Of a stretch of DNA of 64,000 bases, positions 8,101 to 16,084 are shown one piece after another (the first letter of the stretch is position 1; each line of letters starts with the position of its first letter). Below the pieces are notes generated by a model. The model ran no database searches. It worked only from the letters and a program-made list of their open reading frames with translations, and had not been told where the DNA came from. The DNA is from a virus. The stretch lies in IMG/VR virus record IMGVR_UViG_3300042731_004976, positions 62,001 through 126,000 of that record, one strand, 5' to 3'. Made by a program: the position numbers and the translations under genes.

Positions 8101-9099
8101 CGGTTCGTATCCAGCCGGAGCTTTGCCCTTCCAATCGAAAACGAAATCGGGATCGGGTTCGTTGACCTCGGGCGGCGGTGGTACCGGAACGTCAGGTTCC
8201 TTGGGGGCTTCGCCGATCATGGCAAGCGTGTAGCCCTCCAGAGCCTTCTGCCACTTCTGAATGTGTGCGGCGTACGCCGACTTCCCCGCGGGCAGCGTGG
8301 CCCCTTCTGCCTTCTTCTTGTAGTGATCGACTGCAACACTCGCGAGCCCTGCTGCTGTCTTGAAGTCGCCCTCGTCTCCCGCAGTCTCCGCGTAGTAGCC
8401 AAGAGAATCCACCTGCATCGACGTAAGCTTGTTCGCGTTCTTCTTGAAGTAGTCGACGTCCTTCTTGAGGACTGCGTTTGAGAATTCGACAGCAGGCAGA
8501 GCAGGTTGGTCCCCTGCCTTTGGCGAAGGTTCCGGTTCCGGAGTTTTCGTCACGTTCGGTTCTGGCTCTGCCGCAGGTTCTGGCTTTTCCGGTTCCTTGG
8601 GCTTGGGCATCCCGAGGAGATCGAGAAGGCCGTCTACGCCTCCTGCGGACGGCGGTACTTCCTTGGGCAAAGGTTCGCCAGCAGCCAACGCTTTCGAGAA
8701 AGTGTTCTGCGGCTTCACGCCTTGCGCCTTCAGCTTCTTCGCGAGGTTCTTGAGCTTGACACTGGGAATCCATCCGGACAGCTCGGGCACCTGGTTCTGC
8801 CCAGGGAGAGGCTCCAGCTCCCCGCCGCTACCGATGTCTCCTACTGGTGGATACTCATCCGTCGTACCTTCTGGGGGATCGATGAGGTCCGGAAGGTGCT
8901 TCTCCAGATTCTTCTGCTGGATCCACACAGGCTTGGCTCCGGAAGCGTAGTTCTTCCAGACGAGGATCTTTTCGCCTTTCTTGCCGATGATCTTGACCTC
9001 GTCTAGAGTTTCCCCGACGAAGGTTCGCGAATCGAGCAAGCGTCCCTGGGATTGCCAGATACGGAAGCCTGCGGGACGTTCCTTGAGTACGGCTCCCAT
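5119..9099 (-). CDS. giant kinase-like / ADP-ribosyltransferase-like protein
   Basis: 1326 residues in several parts. Residues about 1-110 form a small N-terminal domain, followed by Pro/Glu-rich linkers (about 155-200, 300-320, 410-470). Residues about 475-720 look like a PI3/4-kinase or HipA-type fold: a glycine loop (GSGNFLGGAGDKVIYED), a catalytic QHDSHGANF near 596 (D-x-H-x-x-N) and a metal-binding SVDKEQGF about 15 residues later. A middle alpha/beta region follows. Residues about 1130-1310 (FRFAFHGADEGAILSIL, SGSGDGVLCHTV) resemble a PARP-type ADP-ribosyltransferase. Linkers plus enzymes suggest a protein packaged in the head and injected into the host, but no peptidase site or virion neighbour proves this. 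The start ATG has GAGGAGAG upstream. Confidence 0.6.
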   Translation of the reverse strand: MGAVLKERPAGFRIWQSQGRLLDSRTFVGETLDEVKIIGKKGEKILVWKNYASGAKPVWIQQKNLEKHLPDLIDPPEGTTDEYPPVGDIGSGGELEPLPGQNQVPELSGWIPSVKLKNLAKKLKAQGVKPQNTFSKALAAGEPLPKEVPPSAGGVDGLLDLLGMPKPKEPEKPEPAAEPEPNVTKTPEPEPSPKAGDQPALPAVEFSNAVLKKDVDYFKKNANKLTSMQVDSLGYYAETAGDEGDFKTAAGLASVAVDHYKKKAEGATLPAGKSAYAAHIQKWQKALEGYTLAMIGEAPKEPDVPVPPPPEVNEPDPDFVFDWKGKAPAGYEPPSPDEAFEFQKSLGLAKDEFVLPNDEVYKVLDLKPTEYVDPKGGFVIVASTGKQAKNKQVTPTGNTVEKTMFGKVKTTPAAKKAPPEDQVQHPEPEIFVTPSKVTKKDLPPPVAPAIPEPVKLSDQKKAALEMKTPEGLPEIDSLKMVGSGNFLGGAGDKVIYEDDKGQKWMHKAAYEKGGGKAKPYSAAAQQLWSEVARTVDDQHLVVGVTEVNKKFGTLQPLIDLDPDQPNLANVNPKTLSNEDRASITQEHVLDWLMSQHDSHGANFVRRKDGKILSVDKEQGFRFFGEDELSTEYAPNSKLYGEKPPYYNALWKGAAKGDYPIEPLVEGTKKTIEKLEKMSTAAYMKATRPYAETIFPKKIQAQNDLLKKMRKRKLDLRKDFEKLITTVYQSKENTDKGVFTFDKGWVPEGSGPKKVKKKISFKLSEADSPNSALKKEPSGWYISATGFEGLKIRPYHNPKTPTEKDDSKLTIKIPNDDLNGLDKLKKLFDELNLKPLVNPLTGKADHIEGSQYMMMFVDKKALESASTEIEEIVEPKGIADAPSTPRYFTDDHENPKATDNAKEFKQVASTTLGKWGKGFSSDGPSVEGSVMRAKRYRTASGQDYHYVHFKLRKPQWESLKDSGNEGQWKFPHASYDSENDVFVEVGGYSDSVSTRTWKIGDSEVHLATGAHKYAYMGSVYVKARPKKGETVEDVVKQSLDTMKPGLAKDVLRDPTPEEKETHRLSRILWALSPQKADALKEEDRTVENLTSMIKKIKGGKDAMKATVHEEVYPGYSAHVQKGRHKKLAGGNFRFAFHGADEGAILSILRTGPMGIHERNQHGIAKTGVSYEQDVNSGSGDGVLCHTVCASGDNTSINGYSFAKSWQVVIHPEELDRMDTYMFMKDTYGRCREDSPDWTGRKSLEARLDAQQKNAATTTELSFRKGVRPERMMRIVAPSESARKAMIKNARASGIQEVNGVPVEDFFIIEKNAGKIYEKYIKPVVETD

Positions 9100-9112
9100 C
9101 AGATTTCTCTCC

Positions 9113-9823
9113 TCAAACGATCTCGACGTTGCCTAGCTCGGGATCGGAGACCCACGGCGGCTTCCATCCCAGCTTGCTGTCCTCCATCATCATCAGTTCC
9201 CACGAGCGCTTGGACAGCTCTGCGGCACGTCGCATGATCCCGTTGGTTCTAGCGAAGACGTTGATGCTTACCTCGTCTCTGAAGTCGAGTCCGTCCTTCA
9301 CGAGGGCCTCCGCAAACTCCGCGGGTACGTCTTCGTTTTGCTTTGCGGCCATACGAAGAGATCGGGACAAGCCCGCGCCCTTGTTGAGCATGTACTGGAT
9401 GCCCTTGTCCATTCCGGTGGCGCTCTTCTTGAGATCATCTCGAAGTTTCTTGTCGTCGAGCATTTCGAGGGGAGTCGGCTTCTTCCCGTAGCTCGTACCT
9501 CCCGTCTTCGTGGAGATCTCGTAGAGCTTGGCCAGCTCGTAGAGGGCCTCGCGTCCCGTCTTGAAGTGTCCGTATGCTTTGCCCGTGACGCCTACAACGC
9601 TTCTCAGCGAGGAGCTGACATCAGAGACAGCCCTACGGGCGGTCAGCTCGTCTTCGGCCTCAGAAGCACGGTTCGCCGCGTCGACCACTTTGTGGATGCT
9701 CTCCAGGTAGAGATCCCCCAGGCGGATGAAGGCTCTCCACTCGTTGGCAGCATCCAAGAGAGGCTTCCGAGCGTTGTTGGCTTCCAGGAGGTGACGGGCT
9801 TCCTCGATTTGGGTACGCAGCAT
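9113..9823 (-). CDS. hypothetical 236-aa helical protein
   Basis: Starts at ATG 9823 with GGGAGAAAGTCA upstream and is immediately upstream of the giant gene. Almost wholly helical and charged (HLLEANNARKPLLDAANEWR; LSKRSWELMMMEDSK). It might be a partner or scaffold of the giant protein. Unknown family. Confidence 0.65.
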   Translation of the reverse strand: MLRTQIEEARHLLEANNARKPLLDAANEWRAFIRLGDLYLESIHKVVDAANRASEAEDELTARRAVSDVSSSLRSVVGVTGKAYGHFKTGREALYELAKLYEISTKTGGTSYGKKPTPLEMLDDKKLRDDLKKSATGMDKGIQYMLNKGAGLSRSLRMAAKQNEDVPAEFAEALVKDGLDFRDEVSINVFARTNGIMRRAAELSKRSWELMMMEDSKLGWKPPWVSDPELGNVEIV

Positions 9824-9881
9824 TGACTTTCTCCCAGGATCTCCGGTGGATACCCCCTGTTCTACCACACGGATTCTGGGC

Positions 9882-10676
9882 TCAGCTAGCCTGCGTCGAA
9901 GCTGACAGCTCCTCTTCTTCCTTCTCTTCTGCCGCTTTGAGCCATTTCTTCGTCACTTCCGGAATGATCTCGTTGATATCCCGGCCCCACTCCTTGCAGT
10001 GCTGGATCAACTTGTCCATCTGGGTCTTCGTTTTCTTGCTCATGGCGATGTAGAGATGTTCCTTCCCCCCGAAGGAAAACACCATGAAGCTGTACTCCAG
10101 CGTATCCCCGTGCTGGTTGAAGATCGTGTTCAGAATCGAGGATAGATCGGATACGCTGTTTGCGTTATCCGCAGCACTGTTGAACTGATCCTGAGCCGTC
10201 TTCGGTAGTCCGGAGGACTGGACCGCTTTCTTCATCGTCTTGACGAGCTTCTTCCAGGCATCCGAGTCGGTGTACGCGAACATGCGCTGCAAGGACTTCT
10301 CGCCGTACTTCTCCTCCATCTCCTTGTAGAGGGAGATCATCTTCTGCGTGTTCGCTTTGCCGTGGAGTTGGTTCAGACGGACCGTGACGAACTTCTGAAG
10401 ATCCTCCTCCTGCCACTTCTCGTCCGACAGCAGGGTGGCCGGGATCTCCTCCATCTCCAGAACCCGGGCTGCACGCCATCGGTGCTCTCCACCGAGTAAC
10501 CTGAAGCCCCCATCCATCATCGGAACTACTTGCACTGGATCAATGAATCCTACCTCACGGATCTCTTGCACGAGAAGGTCGAACTCCTCGGCGTTCATCT
10601 CGTTCGGGTTCCAGGCGTTCGGCTCGATCTCCTCAACAGGAAGGAGGCGAGTCTCTGGTATGTCGATCTCGTTCAT
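9882..10676 (-). CDS. ParB-like nuclease-domain protein
   Basis: 264 residues. Residues about 8-90 carry a ParB/Srx-type domain: LLPVEEIEPNAWNPNEM, EIREVGFIDPVQVVPM, then the core GGEHRWRAARVLEMEEIPA. The rest is helical with a Lys/Glu-rich tail and may bind DNA. Phage ParB-like proteins act in replication control, nicking or partition; which applies here cannot be told. ATG 10676 overlaps the preceding stop (ATGA), and a longer in-frame reading is a shadow. Confidence 0.8.
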   Translation of the reverse strand: MNEIDIPETRLLPVEEIEPNAWNPNEMNAEEFDLLVQEIREVGFIDPVQVVPMMDGGFRLLGGEHRWRAARVLEMEEIPATLLSDEKWQEEDLQKFVTVRLNQLHGKANTQKMISLYKEMEEKYGEKSLQRMFAYTDSDAWKKLVKTMKKAVQSSGLPKTAQDQFNSAADNANSVSDLSSILNTIFNQHGDTLEYSFMVFSFGGKEHLYIAMSKKTKTQMDKLIQHCKEWGRDINEIIPEVTKKWLKAAEEKEEEELSASTQAS

Positions 10677-10915
10677 AGATCGTTGACGATAGCAGCACCA
10701 AGGATCTCTGCCAACGTGTCGCACTTTCCAGAGACGACTTGTAGCTCTCCGACTAGCGTACGGAGGAAGCTCTCCAAAGCATCCGGAGAGCCTGGTTGGT
10801 CGACCATGGGGATTCCCTCCCCAACGGCCTTGGTCCACTTCTCCAAGATGCTCCGAGCGGTCTCCAGTTCGTTGTAGAGAACGTTCGGGCTTACGGGGAG
10901 ACCTGCCTGGTTCAT
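10673..10915 (-). CDS. hypothetical 80-aa protein
   Basis: Starts at ATG 10915 (ATGA overlap with the upstream gene). Helical, with SPNVLYNELETARSILEKW and an AILGAAIVNDL end. It lies between two DNA-metabolism-type genes. No family recognised. Confidence 0.6.
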   Translation of the reverse strand: MNQAGLPVSPNVLYNELETARSILEKWTKAVGEGIPMVDQPGSPDALESFLRTLVGELQVVSGKCDTLAEILGAAIVNDL

Positions 10916-11826
10916 GAGTCTGCCATCGCCTTCACGGCCTTCGCGAACGCGCTCTTGCCGTGCACGATGTCCTTGCTCTTGGTATCGATCGCGACGAGCT
11001 TCACACCTAGGTGCGATTCGAGCTTGGAGAGGAACTTCACGCGCGTCTTCGGGTCCATGGGCTTGCCGAAGTCGTTCGTTGCCAAGAAGTCCATGCAGAT
11101 GAGCGAGAGGAGCTGACTCTTCTTGGCTGCCTCTCCCTCGCCCCCCTTGGCTGTGATCAGCTCTGCGGCGCGTTCCATAGCTTCTCGCACGTTGTCGATC
11201 TGCTCGTTGAAGCACAAGAAGTGAAACGTGTGCGTGCGTTCCAAATCCGGAAGGTCCTCGTCGTCGGGCACGTTCGCCTTCTTTCCACCGTACGAAGCCT
11301 TCTCTGTCTTCGTCTTCGCTTCCTTGTGGGAACCATCGGATAGATTGTCGACAGAGTCGAGGTACTTCCCCACAGCGTGAAGGAACTGCGGGTAGTTGAG
11401 CTGTTCGGCACGCTCTGTCCACTTGAGCACGAACTTCGGATCACTCTTGACCGCGAAGACTCGACGTAGCTCTCTCAGCTTCGACCAACCGACCTTCTTC
11501 AAGCGCTTCCGCAGACTCGGGTCGGTGTCGACGAGCAGAACGTCGAACATCTCACCGATGTTTCGAAGTCGTTCAGCCTTCCGCCGTTGAATGCCCAGCT
11601 CGACCTCTACGTACTCTCCGAAAGTTTTGAACCCCCACGCGGTGTAGGTCGAAGGCTTGTCGGGATCGTTGTCGATGGGGATCTTGTGGATTTCCCAGAG
11701 CAGCTTGCTGAGTTGTAGATACCCGTTGTCCACACCGTTTGCCAGATCCTTAGCTTTCTTCCGGATGCTGTCTCTCCACGACTTTGAACCTGGACCGATC
11801 TTCGTTACCTTCGCGCTAGCTCCCAT
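10912..11826 (-). CDS. hypothetical 304-aa protein
   Basis: Starts at ATG 11826 with AGGAGAAGAAC upstream. The N-terminal 150 residues (YLQLSKLLWEIHKIP; AWGFKTFGEYVEVELGI; RKAERLRNIGEMF) resemble a helical DNA-binding domain seen in plasmid and phage proteins that use repeated helix-turn-helix elements. The C-terminal half is separate and follows a Lys-rich linker. Possibly a replication or partition accessory. Family not identified. Confidence 0.65.
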   Translation of the reverse strand: MGASAKVTKIGPGSKSWRDSIRKKAKDLANGVDNGYLQLSKLLWEIHKIPIDNDPDKPSTYTAWGFKTFGEYVEVELGIQRRKAERLRNIGEMFDVLLVDTDPSLRKRLKKVGWSKLRELRRVFAVKSDPKFVLKWTERAEQLNYPQFLHAVGKYLDSVDNLSDGSHKEAKTKTEKASYGGKKANVPDDEDLPDLERTHTFHFLCFNEQIDNVREAMERAAELITAKGGEGEAAKKSQLLSLICMDFLATNDFGKPMDPKTRVKFLSKLESHLGVKLVAIDTKSKDIVHGKSAFAKAVKAMADS

Positions 11827-12133
11827 GTTCTTCTCCTGCTCCAAAGATCACGTGCTTGGCACGCACTTCGGTTAACTCGCCCATCTGTCCGCTTCGGTTC
11901 ATCAGTTCCCCCGATACGACGATCTCTATGCCCTTCTTCACACGCTCCTCGCAGATGGCTACGAGTGCCTTGTTGTAGACGTTGACCTTTACCCATGCCG
12001 TGATGGTCTTGTCTCGGGCACGCCTATCGGACGCCAGCATAAACGTACACACAGGATCTCCGGAGCCTGTTGTCGAGAACGTAACCCGACCGACGTTGCC
12101 GGAAATCGAAACGTGGTTGATGTGGTCGGTCAC
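11816..12133 (-). CDS. ssb: single-stranded DNA-binding protein (OB fold)
   Basis: 105 residues from GTG 12133, which overlaps the RuvC stop (GTGA). The pattern INHVSISGNVGRVTFSTTGS, FMLASDRR, WVKVNVYNKAL, then VVSGELMNRSG and VRAKHVIFG is the SSB/PriB OB fold. It lacks the long acidic tail ending in PF of cellular SSB; two other proteins in this region carry such tails. It probably coats ssDNA during recombination or replication. Confidence 0.85.
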   Translation of the reverse strand: MTDHINHVSISGNVGRVTFSTTGSGDPVCTFMLASDRRARDKTITAWVKVNVYNKALVAICEERVKKGIEIVVSGELMNRSGQMGELTEVRAKHVIFGAGEEHGS

Positions 12134-12675
12134 TGGAGCCTCCGAGCGATTCTGAGAACCTCGTCGTCCAGGCACGCGACTATAGCCCCTAGGGCATCAT
12201 ACGGGTGCTCGTGAACGGACGCGGGGAACCCATTGTCTAACAGCTCGGCCCCAAAGTCTCGTCCGAACCTCTCGTTGAGCGCTTCAGCCACTTCTTCCTT
12301 GGTTGCGGTCTTCTTTCCGCAGATCTCCCTTTTGAGGGCCATGGGGGAGACCTGAAGGATCGGCACATCTGTCAGTTCTGATATAGAGCAGATCACTCCC
12401 CAGCCCATACCGACTTTGGCGCTGCTCCCTGCGTTCCTGGGCCAGGACTGGGATTCGCTACAGATCGCTACGACTCCTTCCGTAAGGGGGTATAGGGATC
12501 GAAAAAGCTCGCGCCCTCTTCTCACGTTGTCGTCCGAGGCGCGTACTTTCCTTTTCTTGCTACTGGCTGCGGTACGGATACATCCCAAGGTTAGTACCTC
12601 TATGGTGTCCGCGCGGATTTCCGCCAGCGCGTAGCCCAAAGAGGAGAACCCAGGATCTGTACCTAGGACACGCAC
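12130..12675 (-). CDS. ruvC: RuvC-like Holliday junction resolvase
   Basis: 181 residues with the RNase H-fold catalytic acids of RuvC: D7 in VLGTDPG, E74 in CSESQSW and D160 in HPYDALGA. It would resolve branched DNA left by recombination before packaging. GTG start at 12675 with GGAG nine bases upstream. It sits between SSB and a zinc protein in the recombination operon. Confidence 0.88.
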   Translation of the reverse strand: MRVLGTDPGFSSLGYALAEIRADTIEVLTLGCIRTAASSKKRKVRASDDNVRRGRELFRSLYPLTEGVVAICSESQSWPRNAGSSAKVGMGWGVICSISELTDVPILQVSPMALKREICGKKTATKEEVAEALNERFGRDFGAELLDNGFPASVHEHPYDALGAIVACLDDEVLRIARRLQ

Positions 12676-13080
12676 CTAGTTCTTCTCCGGAGATTCCTGT
12701 GTCGGTTGTCCTGCTTCTGCTGCTCGCGTTGCTTCATCGTGCATCTGAAAGGCGCGTGACGTGAGGGCAATGGAACCCAAGATACGGTCGGCGTCGCTAC
12801 ACGAAGCCAACGTCTGTCCATCCGCAGTACGCAAGAAGGACTCGCCGGTCTCTGTTTCGACGGCTCGAACCAACTCGTGGATGTCGTCCAAACGCTTCTT
12901 CCCCCAATTGGATTCGTAGAGGAAGCAAAGAGAGCATACGACGTGTTGCTCGTCTCCGCTGGGCGGTCCCATCTCCCACATGGCTTGCCTCTTGTCGCAT
13001 CTAGAGCACGCGGACTTGAACAACGCCTTAGGAAGAGGGCGTAGGTAGCGCGTGTCGATGATCACGGGTTTCAGGGTCAC
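12676..13080 (-). CDS. zinc-binding hypothetical protein
   Basis: 134 residues from GTG 13080, with GGAGG upstream and overlapping the nuclease stop (TAGTG). CSRCDK and CSLC pairs (residues about 26-60) form a likely zinc ribbon; the rest is helical. Unknown role, in the recombination operon. Confidence 0.65.
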   Translation of the reverse strand: MTLKPVIIDTRYLRPLPKALFKSACSRCDKRQAMWEMGPPSGDEQHVVCSLCFLYESNWGKKRLDDIHELVRAVETETGESFLRTADGQTLASCSDADRILGSIALTSRAFQMHDEATRAAEAGQPTQESPEKN

Positions 13081-13931
13081 TAGAGTTCCTCCGTCGTTTT
13101 GAAGCACGGTTCTGCCAGCGAGCACTCCTCCGCCCGATTGCAGTCTGGAGACGAGCATATACGATCGGGTAGTACTCCCTTTTTGATGCCGTACCAGATC
13201 CCAGAGATCATCTCCTTGATCTTCTCGATGGTCTCGTCGTCTCGTTCGACGTAGTGCTCGATGAACGGCGACCTGTAGAGTCCCTTCACCCAGTACAGGA
13301 TCACACCCCACTTGCGTCCGGTAAGCCACATGTACGTTTGAAGCTGAACCACGTGTCCGAAGTCGGGGACGTCCCGTATCTCCTTGGATCGTCTCTCGCT
13401 AACGCTCTTTCCTTCGAGGACTCCTTCTTCGTCAGCATCGGGTAGACGAAGGAAGCCATCAGGGTGCCCTCCGATGCGGTACTCGTTGCTCTTGAAGAAC
13501 TGCTCCTGGTACTCGAAGTCGTTGTCGTCCCCGTCCCGAGGCTCTTTTCGATCCTTGCAGATGTTGCTGGTGCACGTCTTCGGTCGAGCGATGTTCCCTA
13601 CGTCAGTGTCTACCCCGCCGTAACAGGCTCCGCAGATCTTACATCGCCACCTGCCGAACAAGACTTCGATGCGGGAAAGCACTCGGTTCTGTAGCGCCCA
13701 GTGCAACCCGTGTCCGTGGTTGAACGTGAGCAGCAGATCGGTGTCGATGAAGTCATGCCGCTCGATATCCAAGATCGCCGCAAGGACTTCTTCGCGAGCG
13801 CAGAGCGACGATAGTGCAGAGACCCTCAGCCACCCTTGGGAAGTAAGCGGTTTGACCCGTCGCTCTTCCTTGAACTCGTCCTTGACCACCCGAAGAAGCG
13901 ATGGACCAGCACGCGCAATACTCTTCGCCAT
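13080..13931 (-). CDS. PD-(D/E)XK nuclease with cysteine clusters
   Basis: 283 residues. The RecB/Cas4-type nuclease core is visible as GGHPDGFL (Asp), VLEGKS (E-x-K) and the QLQTYMWLTG helix. A CKICGACYGG...CTSNIC insertion in the N-terminal half may bind zinc. Four cysteines near the C-terminus (CSSPDCNRAEECSLAEPC) resemble the iron-sulfur cluster of Cas4/AddB exonucleases. Probably a DNA end-processing exonuclease working with the RecA and SSB of the same operon. It overlaps the upstream gene by about 106 bases if both starts are right. Confidence 0.8.
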   Translation of the reverse strand: MAKSIARAGPSLLRVVKDEFKEERRVKPLTSQGWLRVSALSSLCAREEVLAAILDIERHDFIDTDLLLTFNHGHGLHWALQNRVLSRIEVLFGRWRCKICGACYGGVDTDVGNIARPKTCTSNICKDRKEPRDGDDNDFEYQEQFFKSNEYRIGGHPDGFLRLPDADEEGVLEGKSVSERRSKEIRDVPDFGHVVQLQTYMWLTGRKWGVILYWVKGLYRSPFIEHYVERDDETIEKIKEMISGIWYGIKKGVLPDRICSSPDCNRAEECSLAEPCFKTTEEL

Positions 13932-14230
13932 CGTCCGATTCCCTGCTTTCTTCTTACGTCCGTGAGAACGACGTCAAGACGCCGTCTTGCCAACTCTAAC
14001 AGCTCCTCTGCCTCTAGCGGAGTCATCTCGTAACCGCAACTGGGACACTCCCACCACGATTTCTCTGGTGCCCACAGGAGCAACTCTTCGCAGGGCTCGC
14101 ATTCGAAGACAGGGATGCGGTCCTGTCCCTCGAAGACGATGCGTACTTGAGCATCTGGATGTATTACGATAGATGCACGTACCTTCGGGTCCTGGATTGC
14201 AGGTACCCTGAGATCCTCTGGATCTTTCAC
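13826..14230 (-). CDS. zinc-ribbon hypothetical protein
   Basis: 134 residues from GTG 14230 (GTGA overlap; GGAGG seven bases upstream). FECEPCEELLLWAPEKSWWE followed by CPSCGY is a clear zinc ribbon. The C-terminus runs about 35 residues into the nuclease gene in another frame. Function unknown. Confidence 0.6.
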   Translation of the reverse strand: MKDPEDLRVPAIQDPKVRASIVIHPDAQVRIVFEGQDRIPVFECEPCEELLLWAPEKSWWECPSCGYEMTPLEAEELLELARRRLDVVLTDVRRKQGIGRWRRVLRVLVHRFFGWSRTSSRKSDGSNRLLPKGG

Positions 14231-14517
14231 GAGATTTCCTCCTGTTCGGAGGCGAGCTGCGCGGAGTGCTCCCGATCCGCTTCCTTCATCCCTATGCGCA
14301 GACAGCGTTCCCTTAGCTCCGCTACGTCTTCGTGACTCATTCCTAGGATGATCGCTACGCTTTCGACGTAGCCGAGTTGGGTGCTTAGGCACTCCATCAG
14401 GACGAGGAGGATCTCCTCGGAGTCCTCCGGGCGCTCGTCCATCTTCGCCACGATCTTCTTCGTGGCTTGCACCAGGGTGCTCAGCACCTCGCTGCTCAAC
14501 TCCTTCTTGTCGATCAT
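14227..14517 (-). CDS. hypothetical 96-aa helical protein
   Basis: All-helical and acidic (SSEVLSTLVQATKKIVAKMD; MSHEDVAELRERCLRIGMK). ATGA-coupled to the previous gene and GTGA-coupled to the next. Unknown function in the recombination operon. Confidence 0.6.
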   Translation of the reverse strand: MIDKKELSSEVLSTLVQATKKIVAKMDERPEDSEEILLVLMECLSTQLGYVESVAIILGMSHEDVAELRERCLRIGMKEADREHSAQLASEQEEIS

Positions 14518-14936
14518 CCGCCATCGACTCCTGCGCTACGGCATAGCCGCTGAAAAACCTCCAGGGGGAGGATCATGTAGTCGTTGTGTTCTCTACCGTC
14601 CTCAGATTCGAAGGTGAATGCCAACGCTGGATCCTTCACCTGAACCTTGGCACCGTCCTCTACCTTACGTAACCACTCCTTCTTGATAGAGATCGACTTC
14701 TTGTTCGTGGTCCCCTTGTGCTCGACATGGAAGTCCATGGAGCCGATGTCGCCTCTCTTTGTGTTCTTGTCGTATGCCGAGTGCCTCCGGTTCCCCGAAC
14801 CCGAGTAGGTGCGTCCGTGCATAGCCGTAGCGACTCGTTTCTCGTTCTTTCTTGAGCGGCGCACCTTGTCGCGAGCCTCCCCATCATCCTCGAACCAACG
14901 AGGAGACGGTTTACGCGGAGGCTTCGAGTCCGACAC
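14514..14936 (-). CDS. PD-(D/E)XK endonuclease (resolvase-like)
   Basis: 140 residues with a compact nuclease core: SGSGNRRH, then GDIGSMDFHVEHKGTT supplying the Asp and the E-x-K pair, then KKEWLRKV and a beta-strand region (DPALAFTFES). This layout matches archaeal-type Holliday junction resolvases and related phage endonucleases. Two resolvase candidates (this one and RuvC) in one operon is unusual. GTG start at 14936, three bases after the recA stop. Confidence 0.65.
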   Translation of the reverse strand: MSDSKPPRKPSPRWFEDDGEARDKVRRSRKNEKRVATAMHGRTYSGSGNRRHSAYDKNTKRGDIGSMDFHVEHKGTTNKKSISIKKEWLRKVEDGAKVQVKDPALAFTFESEDGREHNDYMILPLEVFQRLCRSAGVDGG

Positions 14937-14939
14937 TGT

Positions 14940-16022
14940 TCAACCCTGAGAGGAGAGCGTTGCCATGACAGCCTTGTGCATCTTCGTGTAGAACGCTTTG
15001 TCTTCGATCAGGCGCATCTCCACGAGTGACTTTGCCTTGAACGTTTCGTCCAGAGCCGTCCACTTCGAGCCGCCTCCGGAAACCAGGCCGACCTTCTCTG
15101 CGAGCTTGACGAGAGGGCCCTCGTTGAAGATGTCTCCCACCTTACGGTTCTCCGTATCCATGAGGCACATCTTGTACTCGCCCTCCATCTTGGCGGGGGC
15201 GCTCTTGTTCTTCTCGACACGGTACTTGAATTCCGCAGTGAGAGGCATCCCTGTCAGGTCGTCCATCTCGTACTTGCCCGAACCGAGCTTGGTCTCTGTC
15301 GTGGCAGCGAATCCCGGAGCCATTCCTCCTGGTTGAGTCTCGGGAGAGCCGAACATGACACCGACCTTCATGCGGATCTGGTTCGTGAAGAACAGGGTGG
15401 GGCCCCTACCCGTTTCGTTCCGTCGTGCATTGACTGCCGATACGAACTTTCGAATACCCTTGCCCAAGATGCGTGCTTGCAGACCAACCGTCTCCTTGGA
15501 AACGCTCTCCTCGATCTCCTTGGCAGGCGTCATGAATGCGAGCGAGTCGATACACAACACGTCGCAACTATCTCGAACGACCGCTTCGGCAATGTCGAGA
15601 GTTTGCTCTGCGTATTCGGGAATGGACAAGAGCAACCGATCGAGGTTCACGCCCATCTTGGCTGCCCAGGGCAAGTCGAGCGTGCCCTCTACGTCCAGGA
15701 AAGCCACGACAGGCTCTCGTTTGGACCCACAGGTGCACTCCTCCAGGAGACTCCAACAGCTAGCACAGCGTCGTTGTGCTTGTCCGATGGCCTTGAGGAA
15801 GGTGGTGGTCTTTCCGGCGGACTTGTTTCCCCAGAGAACGTTCATGCGGCCAGCGGGAAACCCCCCACCGAGCGCGTAGTCCAGCATCATGATACCGGTG
15901 GGGATCCTCGGGACCTGCACCGCACCGAAGTCTGAGGCACGAGTGAAGATCGCATCACCCCAGTTCTTCTTCATCTTGGCAACAGCTTTGGATGCCAGCA
16001 GCTTGTCGAGGTCGTCAGCCAT
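14940..16022 (-). CDS. recA: RecA-like recombinase
   Basis: 360 residues. Walker A GNKSAGKT at 65-72, the glutamate of FLDVEGT (E112), Walker B VLCIDSLAF and loop-2 FFTNQIRMKVG...PGG mark a RecA/UvsX strand-exchange protein. It carries a short insertion after Walker A with CASC...CTC (Cys 86, 89, 96, 98), a probable zinc knuckle absent from E. coli RecA. ATG 16022 has AAGGAAGGG upstream. It probably loads on ssDNA with the adjacent SSB and nucleases. Confidence 0.92.
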   Translation of the reverse strand: MADDLDKLLASKAVAKMKKNWGDAIFTRASDFGAVQVPRIPTGIMMLDYALGGGFPAGRMNVLWGNKSAGKTTTFLKAIGQAQRRCASCWSLLEECTCGSKREPVVAFLDVEGTLDLPWAAKMGVNLDRLLLSIPEYAEQTLDIAEAVVRDSCDVLCIDSLAFMTPAKEIEESVSKETVGLQARILGKGIRKFVSAVNARRNETGRGPTLFFTNQIRMKVGVMFGSPETQPGGMAPGFAATTETKLGSGKYEMDDLTGMPLTAEFKYRVEKNKSAPAKMEGEYKMCLMDTENRKVGDIFNEGPLVKLAEKVGLVSGGGSKWTALDETFKAKSLVEMRLIEDKAFYTKMHKAVMATLSSQG

Positions 16023-16084
16023 AGGGCCCTTCCTTCTTGGAGTTTCCGTTAGACTCGATGAGTCGATCATTCCCGCACTAGCTC

